Numbered from the stretch's first letter, positions 40,311-55,981 are shown. The stretch: 64,000 nt of DNA from Dimorphilus gyrociliatus (GCA_904063045.1 CAJFCJ010000006.1:3488408-3552407); one strand, 5' to 3'. The notes: generated by a model not told the origin, from the letters alone. Numbers and translations: made by a program.

Positions 40311-40831
40311 ATTCTATATAGGCCTGTTACTCTCACGACTACCACTCTCTTTAATTTCAATAAGTATTGTAATGCAACATTAAATTCTAACTTCTTCTTC
40401 TATATAATATTCACTTAAAGACTTACCAGAGGCAATTTTTTTCAAAGTATTTTAAGTGGTAAAATTTGGGAGAGTTTGGAATATATAGAACGATAATTTG
40501 TTTTATATATTTTAATATAATATATTCTATTTATCATTATCCATTAAGGATAAATAGAGATAATAATTATTAGGTAAAAATTATTATTGTTGTTTAAATT
40601 AACGCTTTGAATAGATGCTTTTTTCTTTGTTTATTAAGTTAAAGAGTGTTTCTGCTTTAAAAAAAGAAAAACAAAATTGAAAAATTTATCCTCCTATGCC
40701 TTTCTATTTTTTTATTTTCATTCTCTCTCTCTTTTTTTTTAATCCGCAATTAATTCAATTACTAATCTATATACTAATATATGTATATGTATATTCATTT
40801 ATTCATATATTTCGTTTTTCTATAATCTTAG

Positions 40832-44566
<3,735 letters not shown>

Positions 44567-44792
44567 TATTAGAATCATCAGTATTTTATTTTTTACTTTA
44601 AAAAGAAAAAAAAGTATATTGTCATATATTGGTATTATTTTTTTTTCTTTCATTATTTTTAATTCCTGGGAAGACTAAAACGAAAATTAAATTATAAAAA
44701 TATTAATATTTTTATCACTTTTTACATAAAAATAAAAAAAAAGAACCACTTTAAAAAATGCTTTGTTTATTTTATTATTTATAAGCGATCAT

Positions 44793-46115
44793 TTATTTTG
44801 AAAGTACGTAGTACATTTCAAAATCATCTGGCATTGGGAATTTACCGTATAACTCAAAGCCAGAATCTTTAAACATTTCTTGCGCCTTTTCAATTCCCCA
44901 GGAGGCTCCTAGGCCAGCACTATCTGGTAGAGAATAGGACATGGGCAAACAGTGCAAAAGTGAGTTGCCGTAGACAAAAGGTGCTACCATATTATCTTTA
45001 TTCTGCGAATGTCTAGTATGACAGTTTATGTCGACAATGCTGAGGTATCCTCCTTTTTTCAAAATTCTAAATGCTTCCTTCAAAGCTTTGTCTGGATACG
45101 GTAGATCATGAATAACATCACAGGTAAGAATCCAATCAAAGGATTCATCATCTGTTTCTGATTTTACACAAGCATCCTGAACGGAAAACGTTACATTTTC
45201 CATATTGGCCGACATTTTCTTTGCCTCCATAATCCCCTCACTAGTTAAATCTTGACCAACAAAAGTTGACTTTGGAAACATTTTTGCGAATGAAATCAAA
45301 TTATGGCCACGATTACATCCAATTTCTAATACTTTATAGTTACCAGTTTCTATAGAAAACGAAACAAAGTTTAATGAATCAATTAATAATCGTAAACGTG
45401 TTTCTATTTAGTAAAACAATACCTAACTTTTCTTTCAATCCTGGTACTTGTTTAATAATTGCGTCCTGTTCAGCAGAAGAATCCGCTAACGAGCGAAATT
45501 TTCCAAGAAGGTCAAATGCTCCATTAGAGTCGTAGGTTTCGTGAGTAATTCCTATATAATGAAAATTATGGAATAATTTTTAATGATTTTAAAAAGATGA
45601 CAAGAACCTCTTGGTCCATCCGGTTTAAAGCAAGAAATAAGCTTATCACTATGTTCAATAAACTTATTCGCAAGTTCTGTAAGTATCATTACTTTTCCTG
45701 ACTCTTTAATGCCAGTCTTTTGATCTTCACTAAGAAAGTATTTGTCTTCATCTTCAGAACCATCAACCGAAATTACTCGTCCTGAAACCATTAAACCCAA
45801 CCATTCTCTTATATACCTGAATATTTTCGAAAAGATAAATAATCAACTTTCCATGTTTTAAATAAAAATCTCAATACCTTTCCTTCAAGTCGCATTTAAT
45901 AGCAAATTCGTTGCAAGTTACAGGCGAATCCAACTGTAGAAGCTTATCGAAGAGGTTCAAATTACTCCCGATTGCTATACCTTATTTTTTTTTGAATGTT
46001 TTACATATCGATTAAAATTCTTTTATAATATTTATATATTAGTTTATTTACCCGCCGAAAAGAATGTTGATGTTAAAGAATTCATGAAGAATTGTTTAGT
46101 TTCTGCTGCATTCAT
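44793..46115 (-). CDS. SAM-dependent methyltransferase, Rv2258c-like
   Basis: Five exons: 46115-46052, 45974-45878, 45816-45608, 45551-45423 and 45349-44793; 351 aa, essentially the length of mycobacterial Rv2258c. The N-terminal ~95 residues look like a winged-helix dimerisation domain (LFDKLLQLDSPVTCNEFAIK, LKERYIREWLGLMVSGRVI), as in O-methyltransferase/Rv2258c-type enzymes. The class I methyltransferase core has motif I VLEIGCNRGHNLISFA, acidic FVGQDLT, a post-motif FDWILTCDVIHDLPYPDKAL, and FRILKKGGYLSIVDIN. The C-terminus FPMPDDFEMYYVLSK is typical. The substrate is unknown. It is convergent with coronin (226 bp between stops). Confidence 0.85.
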
Positions 46116-47530
46116 GATGTCTTATTCTATATGTGTATATTAACATCATTATCCATGGTAAAACAAAACTGGTATTGATATAGATATTTATGACAAATGT
46201 AATTTAAATAGGAATTATTAAAATATTTCATTCTTAATATGAATTTTCTTTAATTGAATATTTACTAATTAACTGACTAATATTAATTTCCAATTTAAAT
46301 ACATCGGTTGCAATTTGATTGTTTTGTACATCTAAACATAAATAAGATACCTTTACGTTTACTACTACAATTTCTCAAAAAAAAAAATTACTGTAACAGT
46401 TTATTAACGTTTAAGAGAAATTTATTTTCTCCCTTGATCTCTATGAAAACTTGAAGTTAAGAGAACGAAACAGGGAAATCACGTGACGAATCAGGTGATC
46501 ACCAGCGCCCTCTACTTATACATCAATTATTTCATTAAACATACCTATTTTAAATTGAATTTAACTATTTATGTAAATATATAGTTCGAAACTTCTTTTT
46601 TTACAATTTTACAAATAATAAACAATTGAAAAAATTACATTTAGTCGTTAATTATTATTTTATCCTTAGCAAAAAAGCAGTTTAAAAGTTCCAGCTAATT
46701 TCTTAGAAAAACTAGACACCATTTTTAATAGGACTGTCTATCTCTTTTGAAATATTGGACAGTTTACTTTTAATCTTTACCCATGTAGCAAGCACTCTAT
46801 AAAAATAATATATAACTACAATTCAGTTGTAATAAAGGTCGCTAATTGTTATAATTATATATTACACTTTATAACTATGAATATTTTCCTTTTTCCTCTT
46901 ATAATGTTATTATTGTTTATTGGGTCAGTTTTACTATTTAAATGACCTCTAAACGAGTTTTTAAAATCTGCTGAGTAATATCTCATCGATCTGAGGTTAA
47001 AACTATTTACCTTTTTATATGTTGATATTTACAAACTGTTTTCAACATGTACATTTTGAGGATTAATTCATTTTGCAATTATTTTTTCCTTCAAATTAAC
47101 CCGATTCTTTCTGGAAAATTTACATAATTAAAACGTTCTTTCTTAAGAACGGTATTATGAAAATTAAAAACATTAGTTTATTTTATATCATAAAAAAGTT
47201 GAATAAACCATTAAAACTTTCTCGATTGAGAGAAATTATGTATTGTAAAATTTTCTCATCGCTTTTCTAGTAGATAAAACGATTAACAATAATAATAATA
47301 ATGATAATACTTGTCTATATAATATGTTCCATAAAAAATTGTTTTTTTTTACTTATATCGAAACTATAAAGCATTACGTAATAATTTTGTTTAGATAACA
47401 CTCTTTTTTTAGAAATAGTAATAATAATTTCATTTTTAAAATTCTTTTTTTTTAAAATTCTTTTCGGTTAAGATTTTTGTTAATTTTTCGATTTATTCTT
47501 CAACGCATTACTCCGCCTTCATAAACAAAG
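46116..47530. promoter_or_regulatory. divergent intergenic region, methyltransferase / PXK
   Basis: 1.4 kb of AT-rich DNA between head-to-head genes. A less AT-rich segment at 46460-46510 includes CACGTGA (46480-46486) followed by TCAGGTGATCACC, an E-box-like palindromic region. No gene is supported. Confidence 0.4.
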
Positions 47531-50357
47531 ATGGCGGTTTTCGAAAGAGAAAGAAGCGCGAAACTAACTCTGGACGATTCCATACCTTTATATTGCTTTA
47601 TTGAAACATCCCAAAATGTCAAAGATCATACGGTTAATATTTTCTAGAAATGGTTTTAAGAATCATTTTTTAATTACAATAAATCATTAAGAATTCTAAT
47701 TGTAGGAATATGTCATTCGAGTTCAAAGGGGTCCTTTATCGGATAAAAGCTGGAAAATTATGAAACGATATAGTGATTTTGTGGCATTAGATTATTATCT
47801 AAAATTTACTACTATTGAACTAACCTTGCCACCAAAAAAAGTATTTGGCAATAAGGAGAGAGAGTTCATCGCCGAAAGACAAAGAGGTCTGCAAAATTAT
47901 TTAAATAGTATATTATCGTATCCCTGCTTGGCAAACTGCTTGGAGGTAAAGAGATTCTTAGATTATGAAAATTACAAGGAAAATTTTTTGGGTAAATAAT
48001 ATATTCATCTATGCTTTGAATATTTTGCTTATCAAAATTCATTATCATTGTAGAGAAGGCATTAGAACATGTGTCAATGATGTTCAGGGCAGACCCAACT
48101 TGGCAAGTAGTAGAAGCTATTCCAGATATTGGATGGCGTATACGAAAAGAATACGTTTTAACTCGCCAAGTGTCAAACCCTAAAGGCAGATATGTTCTCA
48201 GCTGGGTAGGCTTCATTATGAACTGTTTAGTAAATGTGGTATAGATTTAGAAACTTAGCACAGTTTCAATCTAGTTTAGGAGATGTTATTATACTTTTTA
48301 TTTTTATTTGAAAAATAAAAACAATAAACTAAAACAACAGTAGAGAAAGTACTTAGCAGACGATTGTTTTTTTTCTTTAACAGACAGTATATGGTCCAGA
48401 TGCACCTCTGGGAGATAAATATTTTCAATCTTCTCTTGAATTATTATCACAATTTCAGGTAAGAGAATAAATTCATTGATACATAACTATACAAGCTTAT
48501 TAAATTTATCTTTTTATCTAGCACGATTTCATAGGAAAAATTGACAGGGTATTATCAAATACCTCTGGAGCATTAGTCGTTAGAGAATTTTATGAGGGTG
48601 GAACTTTAAAAGATATTATATACAAGGTATCTTATTAAAAAATGATGGAATTAAAAACAAGAAAAATTTCTAATTTCTTTCCCCTTTAGTCGAAGCCAAA
48701 GGTTTCGTATTTAAAAAAATACGCATCAATTAAAAAGTGTACTCCCCTCGATTACGTCACGATTCGTACATATTCAAAGCAGATTATAACAACTCTAAAA
48801 TATCTATACGAAAAGGGTTACTGTTACGGTAAAATTTTTAAAATTAATTTTATATTATACGTTTTTAACATTAATATATTTCTTATCAATTTTAAGGTCA
48901 TTTGCATACTGGAAATGTTGCTGTAGTCGATGGTAAATGCAAATTACTAGATCTTGAAAATTTTCTTCTCGGTGTGCCATCTCAATATAGACCTTATTAT
49001 ACCCAGTATAGAAAGATTCAGGTATTAAATATTTTCATTAGACTATTACGCTTACAATAAATATATTTTATTTATTTGTAAATAGACACTTGAACAAATA
49101 GACGTTTATAATTTTGGTCATACTCTGTACGAGATGGCTATTGGAAAGCCATTGATGTCACCAATTTGCCAATCATTTCCAATAGAGTGCCAACCCGATA
49201 TTCGTTCGATCTTAGAAAGTATTTTAACTAGCGAAGCTTGCAAAAATGGACTCCCAACTCTAGAGCAACTTCTTCAACATCCGTAAGTATTAACAGACAA
49301 ACTTTACATAAACTTTGTAGAAAATCTATATTTTAGAATTACCGATTGATTTATTTTTAAAAACTTTTCCTCAGATTTTTGTCGTCGGCCCCAAATACAT
49401 TATCAACTAAGCCGATAATAAAAATACCGAGAAAGTTAAAAGAATCATTAAGAGAGGCTGAGCTTAATTTTGAAGCAAGGTTGAGAGAAGAACAAAAAAC
49501 TGTTAGTTTAAAATTTTATTTTACTTGTTCAATCACTTTTAATAATGCGTCTTTATAGATTAGTCAACAAAAAAAAATAGAAAAATCTCGCGATTTTCAT
49601 ATGTCCGATACTGAAAAGCAAAAGAGGAAAAAAGCTTTAAAGGTTTGGAATGATTAATTAAATGTGAAATCTTTTATCTGCATTGTTTCAATTTCAATTT
49701 TAGAAATCTGGTTCTATAATGGAAAAAAGTAGTGAGAATTCTAACGTAGTTGAAGAAGAGCCGAAACAAAATGGTACTGCTCCACCCCCTCCTGTGCCTC
49801 AGGCTCCCCCACCCCCTGCTCCTCCTTCATTAGATTCTTCTTCAGGTAAAATTCGATTCTAACAGTAGTTTTCTATCTTGATACTGGTCATCACATATAT
49901 CTAATATCGTAGGAGATTCAGTTCCTAGTTTTTTGATATCAGTAAAGTCCCAAAACTTTTCTGGATATTTGCAATCATGCTTTAGTTTATAATCTTTTAT
50001 TTTATAAAGAGATTTTTCCGCCAAACTATTGAGAATTCCTGCGAGTTTCTCTTTGTCAATTTCTAGATTCATTTTCTGTTTGATATGATAATATTGATGA
50101 ATAATTATGCATATGAAAATGCAAACACCAATAGCCAATGATATGAGAAATACTGAAAGTGTTCTCTGTGAAAAAATATTGTCTTCCATTCCGTTTAAAT
50201 GTTCTTTATGACGTGTTTCTTTTTTTTATATTCAGAAACTGCAAAGTCACCTCCTGAAAACAGTAACAGATCGGCATTTTTAGGTTCAATTGCGTCATTT
50301 AATAAAACAGGTTTAAAGAAGACAACAACTGTTGATAAAAGTGCTCCAAAACTTTGA
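47531..50357 (+). CDS. PXK: PXK (PX domain-containing pseudokinase, MONaKA)
   Basis: Twelve exons: 47531-47632, 47706-47991, 48054-48205, 48384-48458, 48522-48626, 48690-48828, 48897-49021, 49086-49282, 49375-49501, 49559-49642, 49704-49845 and 50236-50357; 551 aa (human 578). Residues 1-130 are the PX domain, with RYSDF for phosphoinositide binding and PPKKVFGNKEREFIAERQ. Then comes a degenerate kinase domain: the catalytic loop is GHLHTGNV (no catalytic Asp) and the DFG position is DLE, as in human PXK. A proline-rich stretch (PPPPVPQ, PPPPAPP) and a C-terminal WH2-like segment (AFLGSIASFNKTGLKK) follow. PXK binds PI3P on endosomes and regulates receptor trafficking and Na,K-ATPase. The last intron is 390 nt, far longer than most others, and contains an antisense ORF. 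Confidence 0.96.
49842..50189 (-). CDS. possible nested antisense gene: small single-pass membrane protein
   Basis: A 115-codon frame with a genuine ATG at 50189 lies antisense within the last PXK intron and nearly fills it. Its TGA stop overlaps the end of PXK exon 11. The predicted protein has an N-terminal transmembrane helix (VFLISLAIGVCIFICIIIH, residues 13-31), then a charged helix-prone segment (LEIDKEKLAGILNSLAEKSL) and a C-terminal part with two cysteines. I recognise no homologue. A frame of this length could arise by chance about once in an AT-rich window this size, so evidence is limited. The fit to the one unusually long PXK intron is what favours a real gene. Confidence 0.4.
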   Translation of the reverse strand: MEDNIFSQRTLSVFLISLAIGVCIFICIIIHQYYHIKQKMNLEIDKEKLAGILNSLAEKSLYKIKDYKLKHDCKYPEKFWDFTDIKKLGTESPTILDICDDQYQDRKLLLESNFT

Positions 50358-50473
50358 TAAAAGTTTACTCAAACTGCAATGACAATTTCATAATGTAATT
50401 GTGCTTTTTTCGTCTACAGTCAGAATGTGTTATTCGTATTGATAACAAAGTTCAAGTTATATAAATTGATTCA

Positions 50474-50479
50474 AATAAA
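50474..50479 (+). terminator. polyadenylation signal of PXK
   Basis: AATAAA, 117 bases after the PXK stop codon and before the convergent ATRIP stop. Confidence 0.55.
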
Positions 50480-50578
50480 TATCTTTATATTTTTCTTCAA
50501 GTCGTATTACTTTTATGCAGCAATTATATACTTTCATACATTATGAGGCTAATAAAAAGTTACTTAAAGTTAGAACTT

Positions 50579-52618
50579 TCAATAATCTCCTCCTAAATCC
50601 CATAGACTACACATAGGGGAATCTATATCCATGTATGGTTTTATACCAAACAACCATCGATCGATTACTTGATACAGTTCAATGAATTCTTTTAAAACGT
50701 TTTGGCAGTTAGCTTCTACGTATCGAAACGTGATGCCTAATTTCTTTAAAATTCTTAAACCTCGCCGTATTAAAATTATCAGTCGCTCTTCCTTACTGTT
50801 TTTTGGTAATCTCCTCAACCAAGGATCCTTCTCAAATTCTTGAAAACTTTCTTCTCCTGATAATTGTTCCTTTATTAATATACTATAAAGAGAATGGGTA
50901 TATAAAATTAAACATCTACTGATTTCAGTAGAACATTTGCAGAAAGTTTGCAATGTATCGCCGTCGCAAGAATATATCATTGTCTGACACATAGATATTA
51001 CTCTTTCGGCTATGCTCATTCTAATTTCATCGTTCCTTCTCCTAAAGCATTTCAGGGTGTACAGTAAAGCTTTAAATACGCAGGTATCAGCCTTTAACTC
51101 AGATTTACTCTTTGAACATAATCGTCCAGCTATATCAGGAAAAGAACAAATCCGTATAATTAAATTTAGCAACTGAAGACAAAATTTAGCATATTCATCA
51201 TTATCTCTTTGACTATCATTCGTTTCTAACATAACTTTACTCATGCTCTGGTTCAAGAAAATACTCCTCACAAGCACTAAAATATCTTCACTACTTAAGG
51301 TGCCGTAGCTTATCCTTTCAAGAATCCTTAAAATAGCCGTTAGAACTTCATATTTTTCATTTAAATTGCCGTAATTCAAATTTGGCACAAAAAAAGAAGC
51401 TAAGAGTGATATAGGAGATGAATAAAGTCGAATCGAATCATCAATATCCATCTTAACATCACTTTCCTTCTCGTTCTTAAACCAATCAGCAACTAATATG
51501 GATCTATCAACGACCAGGTAATACAAAATATCAATACAATCTCGAAATAGTTTGCTTAGCTTTTCTGGCGGTACGCTGGAATTTCTTTCTGAGGTAGATA
51601 GGAACTGTAAATAGTTATTTATGTGTTCTAGTAAAAATGGCAATAGTCTCTTAGCACCCGCTGTTGCTTCGATTTCGTTGAATTCACTAACGTTTGAGCA
51701 GAGCAGATGATGTATAGCCCTCTCTACTTCCAATACTTCGCTTTCCTGGAGTGATGATAAAAAGGTATCAGTGATTAAATGCTTGTTGTAAAGGGCCATA
51801 TCATTGGTAGTTTGTAAAACTTCAAAATCAAATTCCCTCTTCTTTGATATTTTCGTTGGTATGCTTTTAGTTTGTTTAGACTTATCAGGACTTTCAGATA
51901 CATTTGGACCCATTAGAAATGAAGATTTATTCGGAAAGTCACCACTAGTTTTAACGGGAGATTTCTTTTTACTTTTAACAGGAGTGATATTACCTAAGTT
52001 AGTTGATGCATTCATCTCCATTTCATGAGTAAGTTTTTTACAAAATTGTTCTGTTTCAGTTATCTCATGATTTTTAAATGCCAGCTCTCCCTTATATCTT
52101 TCAACTTCTTTCTGTAACTGTTTAATTTTCTCAATGTTGTCTTTTTGGTTTTTTTCTTGATAGTCCAACTTTTCATTGCGTAATTTAGCCAATTGGTCAT
52201 CTCTTTGTCTTATAGACTGTCTCAGGTTGTATATTTCACCATCTTGCTGATATCTGTGATTTTTCATTTGATCTAGTTTTTGTTTGTAATTTTCAATTTC
52301 TTGCCTAGCGCGTTCCATGGGATCTTTGATTGTTGGATTTTCTTTAAAGGATGATTGCGTATCATCAAGATCCAGGATTGAGCAAGAGACTGGAGCATTC
52401 GTTAGATTAGTCTTTGAACCCAAAATGTTCTTGTTCACTATATGTATTGATTGAGATGCACATTGCGAGAGTGTTTCATCATCGACCTTTGATAATTCAT
52501 CATCAATCATTCCATCATCATCTCCCCAAAGATCAAATTTATCGCTTTCCTTCAGTTTTTTGTCAGGAGGACCGTTTAGCTGATTATCCCCGTCGTTTTT
52601 ATGTTTTCGGGATATCAT
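50579..52618 (-). CDS. ATRIP: ATR-interacting protein
   Basis: A single coding exon of 679 aa from ATG 52618 (MISRKHKN). A pyrimidine-AG acceptor 8-20 bases upstream shows the first exon is untranslated; the frame upstream of it is intronic. Residues about 25-65 are acidic, with DDETLSQCASQS, matching the ATRIP RPA-binding acidic segment (human DDLEELDTLASQ). Residues about 105-200 are coiled coil (GEIYNLRQSIRQRDDQL, KEVERYKGELAFKNHEITE), homologous to the ATRIP dimerisation coil. The remainder is a helical repeat region. ATRIP recruits ATR kinase to RPA-coated single-stranded DNA. Human ATRIP is 791 aa, so this is somewhat short. The long single exon contrasts with its intron-rich neighbours. 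Confidence 0.82.
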   Translation of the reverse strand: MISRKHKNDGDNQLNGPPDKKLKESDKFDLWGDDDGMIDDELSKVDDETLSQCASQSIHIVNKNILGSKTNLTNAPVSCSILDLDDTQSSFKENPTIKDPMERARQEIENYKQKLDQMKNHRYQQDGEIYNLRQSIRQRDDQLAKLRNEKLDYQEKNQKDNIEKIKQLQKEVERYKGELAFKNHEITETEQFCKKLTHEMEMNASTNLGNITPVKSKKKSPVKTSGDFPNKSSFLMGPNVSESPDKSKQTKSIPTKISKKREFDFEVLQTTNDMALYNKHLITDTFLSSLQESEVLEVERAIHHLLCSNVSEFNEIEATAGAKRLLPFLLEHINNYLQFLSTSERNSSVPPEKLSKLFRDCIDILYYLVVDRSILVADWFKNEKESDVKMDIDDSIRLYSSPISLLASFFVPNLNYGNLNEKYEVLTAILRILERISYGTLSSEDILVLVRSIFLNQSMSKVMLETNDSQRDNDEYAKFCLQLLNLIIRICSFPDIAGRLCSKSKSELKADTCVFKALLYTLKCFRRRNDEIRMSIAERVISMCQTMIYSCDGDTLQTFCKCSTEISRCLILYTHSLYSILIKEQLSGEESFQEFEKDPWLRRLPKNSKEERLIILIRRGLRILKKLGITFRYVEANCQNVLKEFIELYQVIDRWLFGIKPYMDIDSPMCSLWDLGGDY

Positions 52619-53111
52619 GTTTAGTTCTGGGGAAAAGTAAAGAGTGATAAGTACATCAATAGTTGTTAATCTACAAATCAAACGAACCCTATAAAAAACT
52701 TGTTGCAACTCCTTAAGGAATCTTCTATTTTCTATAAGGCATACTTAGTGGTAATACCAAAAAAAAAAGAGATTTCGGGTGAGCGAAAACACGAGTAGAA
52801 GGAACGCAACGGTCTTACTAAAAACCGGAACACTGAAATGGAATATGAATAAAATAATGTTCTCTTGAAAATCTCTGCAAATAATTTACTTTTTGATAAT
52901 CGATTTAACAAAATTATTTTATTTATATGTCTTTAAAATATATATTTTGATTAAACTTACAGATTTGATTTTCCTCGCCAAATATTTACTTTAACGAAAA
53001 ACCCATTAAAAAGAGCGCGGTTTCCAAGGTGTCTATAACTTTCAATAGAATGAAAAAAATGCTCTATAGGCCTAAGATTTATTACGTTACGTTAAGTTTT
53101 TGAATAAACCG
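52619..53111. promoter_or_regulatory. divergent region, ATRIP / iGluR-like gene
   Basis: 493 bases between head-to-head start codons. It includes the ATRIP 5'UTR intron acceptor just above 52618. No other feature is visible. Confidence 0.4.
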
Positions 53112-55981
53112 ATGGATTTGTTAGCAATTGTTGTTTGTTCAATAACTCTACTGTTATTTAGAAAAGGGCTTAGTATAAAAGTGTGCCCATTTTACTTTTC
53201 TGAAGAATATCCATCTGATCTTTTCTTAGAAAATCCTATTGAAAATAGTTCTTCATTCATCATTCAAAATTTATTAGAATTAAAATCAAGCATTAGAATA
53301 TTACAAGAAAAAAAGTGTGAAATAATTGTTGGTCCTCAAAATAGTGAATTATATTCCATTATCGATCAAACAACTAATTTTAACGGTATCCATATAGTTC
53401 CATTTCGTTTGATTGAAAAGAAAAGTTCAATATTAGAGGTTAATAAATTTTTAACACGTTTTTCTATTTTTCAAATAACTAATTTGGTATTCTTTATTCA
53501 ATTTGTGTCTTTTAATAGTTTCTACCAACTATTTATGATCAAATTTCAATTTCAAAACTTATATTAAAAGACTTATGGCCGAATGAAATTGGTTTTGTAG
53601 CCGAGGATAATGGGGATTGCTTATCAGCCCTTTATGAGCTAGAGGAAATAGGCATTAAAGTTGAAGTACTACCTATAATAAAGTTATCAACAACAAAAAC
53701 TTTAAGTAAAAGTATACAAAAAATCGAAAAACACGGTAGGAATACGATAGATGGCGAGACTCTTTATATATAGTATCAAGATATATATATATTGGTTATT
53801 TAACACCTTATAGGGTTTTCAACCGTATTAATATGTACCAGAGATAGTAGATTGTCCTACTCGATAGTGGAAAAATCTAAAGATAAAGATTTAACTTGGA
53901 TATGGATTGATCCAACTTTAAATTTAATGAACTCGAATCAACCATCTAACTTAACATTTTCCGGGAAATTTTATGCTTTCGGTTTGAAATTCGATAATTA
54001 TCTCGATTCCACTTGGAAATTGGCTGTTCGGTTTGCTAATCATATTGCCAAAGTAGGCTTCTCCACGGTTGATGAAGCACGTGAACTGTTGGCAGACAAT
54101 TTAGTATTAGCCGCCTTAAAACTAGAAGAAAATTGGCATTGGATTGGAGATGGTAGACTACAGGACGGTTTGTTAAATGTAACAAACTCTAGCAACTTTC
54201 TTCCACCTGTTAAAAAAGGTAGAAAAATAATTTACGCATCATTGTCACCTGAAATGGTTAAGATTATAAAAAAATATCTTCAAAGCAGTCCTTTATTAAA
54301 ATAGTTCAATTTCAGGATTCTTTTTCCGTTCTCCTTCAACCAGAAAATAGCTTGACACTCTGTAAAAAAGAGTTTTCAGATCGTCACACTCACGAAGATG
54401 TTCACGTCAATGATATCTATTCTGGGCTATACGTAGCACTTTTGAGAAACTTTACAAAATCTCGAAACCTTTCTTGGACTTTCGATGCTCAAATTCCATC
54501 AACTTGTAAACGTCGGAATTGTAAGATTGGTGCATCAAAATACGATCAAGCAATTCTTGACTCTCTTACAGAAGGTCGTTCAGATGTATCAGTTGCGGGT
54601 ATCTATAATAAACCAGAATATGAGCGTTATGTTAGCTTTTCTGAGCCTTTGGGCAGAGTTTGTCTATCTGTAGTAACGCTACACGAGCCATTAAAAGATA
54701 GAATTGCAGAACTGTCGTCTATTATTGATACTTCGACATTGTTGAGAATTTTTGGCCTTGTAATAAGCTGCAGCATAGTTTTTTCAATTCTTTATTTTTT
54801 AAGCCCGTTTAGAGCAACATCCAATCCTTGTCGGTGTTTAAACAATGGCTATAAATATAAACGAAGCTTCTCATGCGATAGATCACTTTACGGTTGGTTA
54901 TCTTCCGTTACATCTGCATTAGTCTACAATGGATTTGGTCCTGCTCCAGCATCTTATTCTTCGAAGTTCTTTCTCTTCATGATTTATTATGTTTCATTTG
55001 TTCTATTAAACGCTTTTAGGTCTTTAACTATTTCATCCATTCTAAAATGGAGAATACTTCCGAGTTTAGGAGTTGATGATTTAAATGATGCTGTCGATGC
55101 ATTAGACAATGGGATTGAGGTATGGATTGAAAACGACAGTTACGTTCACGACTTTTTACGATCAAGATCTCACAAATCACCCTATTCGTATATAATAAAT
55201 GATATCGAGAAACACAAATGGTTTGTTAATAATACAAAAACTGGAATAAACATAGTTTTGGACGGTGTTAACGGTAAAAGGCGTATATTTATCGGAGAAA
55301 ATTTTAGGGTATATCATCATATAATAAAAGCTAAACCAAGGTATTCATGTTAATATGAAATATGTCTCCAAATAGAAATCTTAATGATTATCAATACTAT
55401 TTAGATGTAAATTAAAGATTGTAGAAGATTGTCGCTATGGTTATACACATTTGTCAGTTGCGATGGCGTTTCGAAAAGAATCCAATTTACACATTGACTT
55501 TAACAATTATCTTCATGAGATATTACCCACCAGAAAAATTGAGACTATAGCTAATGACTATATGGAGAGTAGGCCAATGGATGATTGCGGAGGAGTTTCT
55601 TATTTCTCAGTTCCGTTATTCAGACACATTAATCTTAGCCCAACACCAAACCAGCTATATAGGATATTTAGATACAATATTTTCTTGATTATAGGTGTAT
55701 TCTTTTTTGGCTTAGTTCACCGTCAACTATATTCATTAGTACAAAATTTCCGTATGAAGAGAGATCGTATTTATCAAGCTCAAATTAATGAATGGAGATT
55801 AATTAAACGATTTGGCAAAAGCCAGTTATCTGAGCAACTGACTGAGCTAAGTGATGAGGAAGAGGAAGATGACATCAATGGTCCATTTGTTACATTAAAG
55901 GACAAACTTTTAAAATATTTAAGTTCTAATCTAGAGCGACCAGCCCTAGTAACTTTCAAAGAGAGATCTGCTATACCATGA
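53112..55981 (+). CDS. divergent ionotropic glutamate receptor-like channel
   Basis: Five exons: 53112-53438, 53519-53735, 53814-54256, 54316-55308 and 55418-55981; 847 aa, phases consistent. It has a signal peptide, then an N-terminal periplasmic-binding-like domain (to about 310). S1 carries GRSDVSVAGIYNKPEYERY and SFSEPL. M1 is near 470-492, a degenerate pore loop follows (LYGWLSSVTSALVYNG), and M3 is FFLFMIYYVSFVLLNAF (about 545-570). S2 carries DDLNDAVDALDNGIEVWIE and EDCRYGYTHLSVAMAFRKES. M4 is YNIFLIIGVFFFGLV (about 745-760), followed by an acidic tail. Two hallmarks are altered: the S1 ligand-binding Arg appears replaced by Tyr, and the M3 SYTANLAAF motif reads LLNAFRSLTISS. It may be an IR-like chemoreceptor or an atypical iGluR. 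Confidence 0.85.

Larger units (their letters stand above)
35162..40831. other. 5.7 kb AT-rich gene desert upstream of coronin
   Basis: The longest gap in the window. I find no coding region: ORFs are short and dominated by low-complexity residues. It contains many simple repeats (listed separately), four or more TATACWGTATA motifs (38213, 38240, 39595, 40247), a G-rich purine block at about 37029-37081 and C-rich pyrimidine blocks at 37487-37560 and 37646-37699. An acceptor (CTTAG) immediately precedes the coronin ATG, so a 5'UTR exon of coronin probably lies in or beyond this stretch. Confidence 0.5.

Noticed and set aside
54257-54304. In-frame stop at 54302-54304 as a break in the iGluR-like gene
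   Set aside because: A GTTAAG donor at 54257 and an acceptor at 54315 remove it in phase 0; the gene is not broken.
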